A DNA stretch of 64,000 bases. Source: Roseibium album. Its GTDB lineage: Bacteria > Pseudomonadota > Alphaproteobacteria > Rhizobiales > Stappiaceae. The stretch is taken from contig CXTY01000005.1 in assembly GCA_001404055.1 (NCBI GenBank), positions 467,130 to 531,129 on the forward strand, in the 5' to 3' direction. Below, in pieces: positions 62,376 through 64,000 of the stretch. A model generated the notes under the pieces. That model had not been told where the DNA came from. It did no database searches and saw nothing but the letters and a program-made list of their open reading frames with translations. The position numbers and the translations under genes were made by a program. The number at the start of each line of letters is the position of its first letter. The stretch's first letter is position 1.

Positions 62376-63563
62376 TCAAAGACCTTTCTCGAGTGTCCGA
62401 AGCAGGCGAAATCGGGTCTTTCCCGTTCTGCCGCCCAACGAGATTACGAAGGGCGCCAGGCCGTGCTTGGAGGTCTTGACGTATCCAGCCAGTGTGCGCA
62501 CGCCGGGGATGGTTCCAGTCTTGTACCTGGAGCCGGCCTTTGTCTTGGGGAGCAGTTCGGCATAAGGCGCGAATGCGTATAGCACTTTGGCCAGGCCATA
62601 GGTGGAAAAGCGGTTTTCTTCGCTGATGCCCGACCCTTCCTTGAGATCGATGGCATCGGCGATGTCGTGTTTGGACAAAATCTCCCCGGTGACTTGCAAC
62701 GACTTTTCAAGGCTTACAGGCCCGCCAAGCCGGTGGGTACCAATCTCCAGAAAAATCTGGTTGGCAATATAGTTGTTCGACCCCAGCAACAGCAGTTTGA
62801 CGATCTCCGAAAGAGGACGTGACTGGTGGTGCACATGGAGAGGCGTCAAGGCCTCGGGAACAGACCCGGTTGTTACGTCGCCTTCAACGCTCCCGCCAGC
62901 TTTCTTGATAAAGGCGGCGAGGAGTTCGCCGGCATAGCGCGCACTCACTGTAAGATCGTTCTGGGGCAGACCGATGCGGCCGCGTCCTTTGGGGCCGCGC
63001 TTCCGAAATTGGGTTATAGCTAACGGTGTGATCGGGGTTTGTTTTTCTGCTGAACGGACAGAGTTTCCCTTGCGCACGGCATGGATCGTGTTGAAATTGA
63101 CGGCAAGGGCCACATTCGGGGTGTCATAGGATTTGTTGGTGTCTTCGATGCCCGTGACGCGAAGATCTGCCGGGTAGTAGCTAGAGTCCACAACGAGCCC
63201 TGCAAAATGCTCCTTGCCGGTCACGGCGAGCAACTCGGGTGCGAGCAGCGCGAGCTCCTCGGAAACAAGGAACGGATCACCGCCGCCACGAACATAGAGC
63301 ACCCGATTTCTGTCGAGGTAGAAGTGGGTCTTGAACCGGTAGTCGCTCCCCAGAACCTCCAGAGCCAGCCACGCAGTGACGATCTTGGCGACCGAAGCTG
63401 GAACGAAGTCCTTGTCAGTGTTTTGAGCCACCAACTCGTTGCCCTTTTCATCCAAAACGAGCACGACCCCCGAGGGCGCCTTGGCTGCGACCGAGTCTTT
63501 GATGCCGGCCAGCGCCGGTTGGACAAGAAGGAGGAGGGTAAAGGCGAGAGCAATCAGGCGCAT
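62376..63563 (-). CDS. dacB: D-alanyl-D-alanine carboxypeptidase/endopeptidase (PBP4-type, class C)
   Basis: A 395-residue penicillin-binding protein from the ATG at 63563 (GGAG upstream), with signal peptide 1-19. The three active-site motifs are complete: Ser57-xx-Lys60 (SVAK), Ser262-x-Asn264 (SNN) and Lys348-Thr-Gly (KTGT). The insert between the first two matches DacB/PBP4 (S13 family). It trims peptidoglycan side chains or cross-links in the periplasm. The longer frame reading from 63668 is rejected. A 15-bp inverted repeat and the IS boundary lie upstream of it. Confidence 0.88.
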   Translation of the reverse strand: MRLIALAFTLLLLVQPALAGIKDSVAAKAPSGVVLVLDEKGNELVAQNTDKDFVPASVAKIVTAWLALEVLGSDYRFKTHFYLDRNRVLYVRGGGDPFLVSEELALLAPELLAVTGKEHFAGLVVDSSYYPADLRVTGIEDTNKSYDTPNVALAVNFNTIHAVRKGNSVRSAEKQTPITPLAITQFRKRGPKGRGRIGLPQNDLTVSARYAGELLAAFIKKAGGSVEGDVTTGSVPEALTPLHVHHQSRPLSEIVKLLLLGSNNYIANQIFLEIGTHRLGGPVSLEKSLQVTGEILSKHDIADAIDLKEGSGISEENRFSTYGLAKVLYAFAPYAELLPKTKAGSRYKTGTIPGVRTLAGYVKTSKHGLAPFVISLGGRTGKTRFRLLRTLEKGL

Positions 63564-63665
63564 GGTGGCTCCAGTCAACCGCGGTTTCTGCGGCTGGTGA
63601 ACAAGGAGAATGCCGGGCGAGCGTTTCATTGATGCACGCATGGATAACTGAGACATCGGGTCCGG

Positions 63666-63702
63666 CATTCAAAATCAGTTCGAATCTAACTGATTTTGAA
63701 TG
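63666..63702. repeat. 15-bp perfect inverted repeat near the IS boundary
   Basis: CATTCAAAATCAGTT (63666-63680) and AACTGATTTTGAATG (63688-63702) are exact complements with a 7-bp spacer. It lies 103 bp upstream of dacB and 144 bp before the transposase start. It may be an operator, a terminator-like stem or the target/end of the insertion sequence. Confidence 0.6.
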
Positions 63703-63773
63703 GGTCTTGTCAAATACGGTCTTGAACTGTCGTTGGAATGAAGAGCAGCAAAGGTCAGCTTCGAGCTTATTCC

Positions 63774-64000
63774 GTTGAAAAACTCCTGTTGTTTTGAGTG
63801 CCGAACGCTGATTCACTCTCCTTATTGATTTGGGAGATATGGGCGATGATGGGTCCGAAGCAGGAAGCGCAAAGCGCGCTGTTCTACGAATTCTCGATTG
63901 ATGATCATGTCCCGAATGACCATCTACTGCGGTCGATTGACCGGTTTGTTGATCTGTCCGACCTTCGCAAACATCTGGCTCCGTATTATAGTTCAACCGG
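63774..64000 (+). mobile_element. Left part of an IS1182-like insertion sequence
   Basis: The sequence CCGTTGAAAAACTC at about 63772-63785 resembles a terminal inverted repeat of IS elements of this type (recalled, not checked). A transposase gene begins at 63846. The right end lies outside the window, so neither target duplication nor element length can be tested. Confidence 0.45.
63846..64000 (+). CDS. IS1182 family transposase, N-terminal part (3' end outside window)
   Basis: The frame is open to the right edge. The 51 visible residues start MMGPKQEAQSALFYEF, then SIDDHVPNDHLLRSIDRFVD and LSDLRKHLAPYYSSTG. This is the typical N-terminus of IS1182/IS5-group transposases (LFYEFSLEDHVPxDHLLR, then APxYSxTGRPSIDP). 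GGGAG at 63832-63836 precedes the start; a second ATG is at 63849. The catalytic DDE residues lie beyond the window, so intactness is unknown. Confidence 0.82.
   Translation, partial: MMGPKQEAQSALFYEFSIDDHVPNDHLLRSIDRFVDLSDLRKHLAPYYSST

Overview
The window looks like about 64 kb of chromosome from an alphaproteobacterium of the Hyphomicrobiales, most like the marine Stappiaceae (Roseibium/Labrenzia/Pseudovibrio). This placement is inferred from gene content: a TIGR02301 protein, an alphaproteobacterial-type dnaA, a recognisable hdaH-xseB-dxs-tlyA-rumA backbone, betaine-lipid genes, a DmdC-type acyl-CoA dehydrogenase and a sulfatase. No rRNA, tRNA, prophage or CRISPR was seen. The only mobile element is the start of an IS1182-like transposase cut by the right edge.

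Layout. 1-6.7 kb: the end of btaA, then btaB (betaine lipid synthesis), followed by an accessory stretch with a cupin-like protein, a methyltransferase, an MBL-fold hydrolase, an ArsR-type regulator, an Old Yellow Enzyme and a Gfo/Idh/MocA oxidoreductase. The ArsR gene and the Old Yellow Enzyme gene carry nearly identical palindromic operators, and the ArsR mRNA is predicted to be leaderless. 6.7-15.6 kb: small secreted and housekeeping genes (LysE exporter, TIGR02301, DUF3179, Nudix, SRAP, TPR-methyltransferase) and a secreted caspase-like SH3 protein. 15.8-18.4 kb: a somewhat divergent dnaA with about 1 kb of empty sequence upstream. 18.4-32 kb: FAD-linked oxidase, fabI, a histidine phosphatase, a DUF3095 protein overlapping tail-to-tail with a degenerate-GGDEF/EAL protein, aroC, dienelactone hydrolase, an HTH-RibB-GCHII-like fusion and two methyltransferases.

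32-42 kb, all on the minus strand: the order hdaH, xseB, dxs, tlyA, rumA is kept, but it is split by a LuxR-type regulator (between xseB and dxs) and by an MFS transporter plus a copper module (DUF2946, PCu(A)C, SCO1 and an unannotated 44-residue membrane microprotein) between dxs and tlyA. Two orphan Rho-independent terminators in the gaps suggest two small RNAs.

42-56 kb: Sua5; an acyl-CoA dehydrogenase/enoyl-CoA hydratase/SDR set; an ankyrin protein; an MscS channel; a cation/proton antiporter with a cyclic-nucleotide domain and a C-terminal tail made by 16 perfect 9-bp repeats; a DMT transporter; and malate synthase G. 56-64 kb: a catabolic-looking set (sulfatase, enolase-superfamily sugar-acid dehydratase, TPP enzyme, periplasmic binding protein) with a fragment of a lost membrane protein, then a class-C D-Ala-D-Ala carboxypeptidase and the IS boundary.
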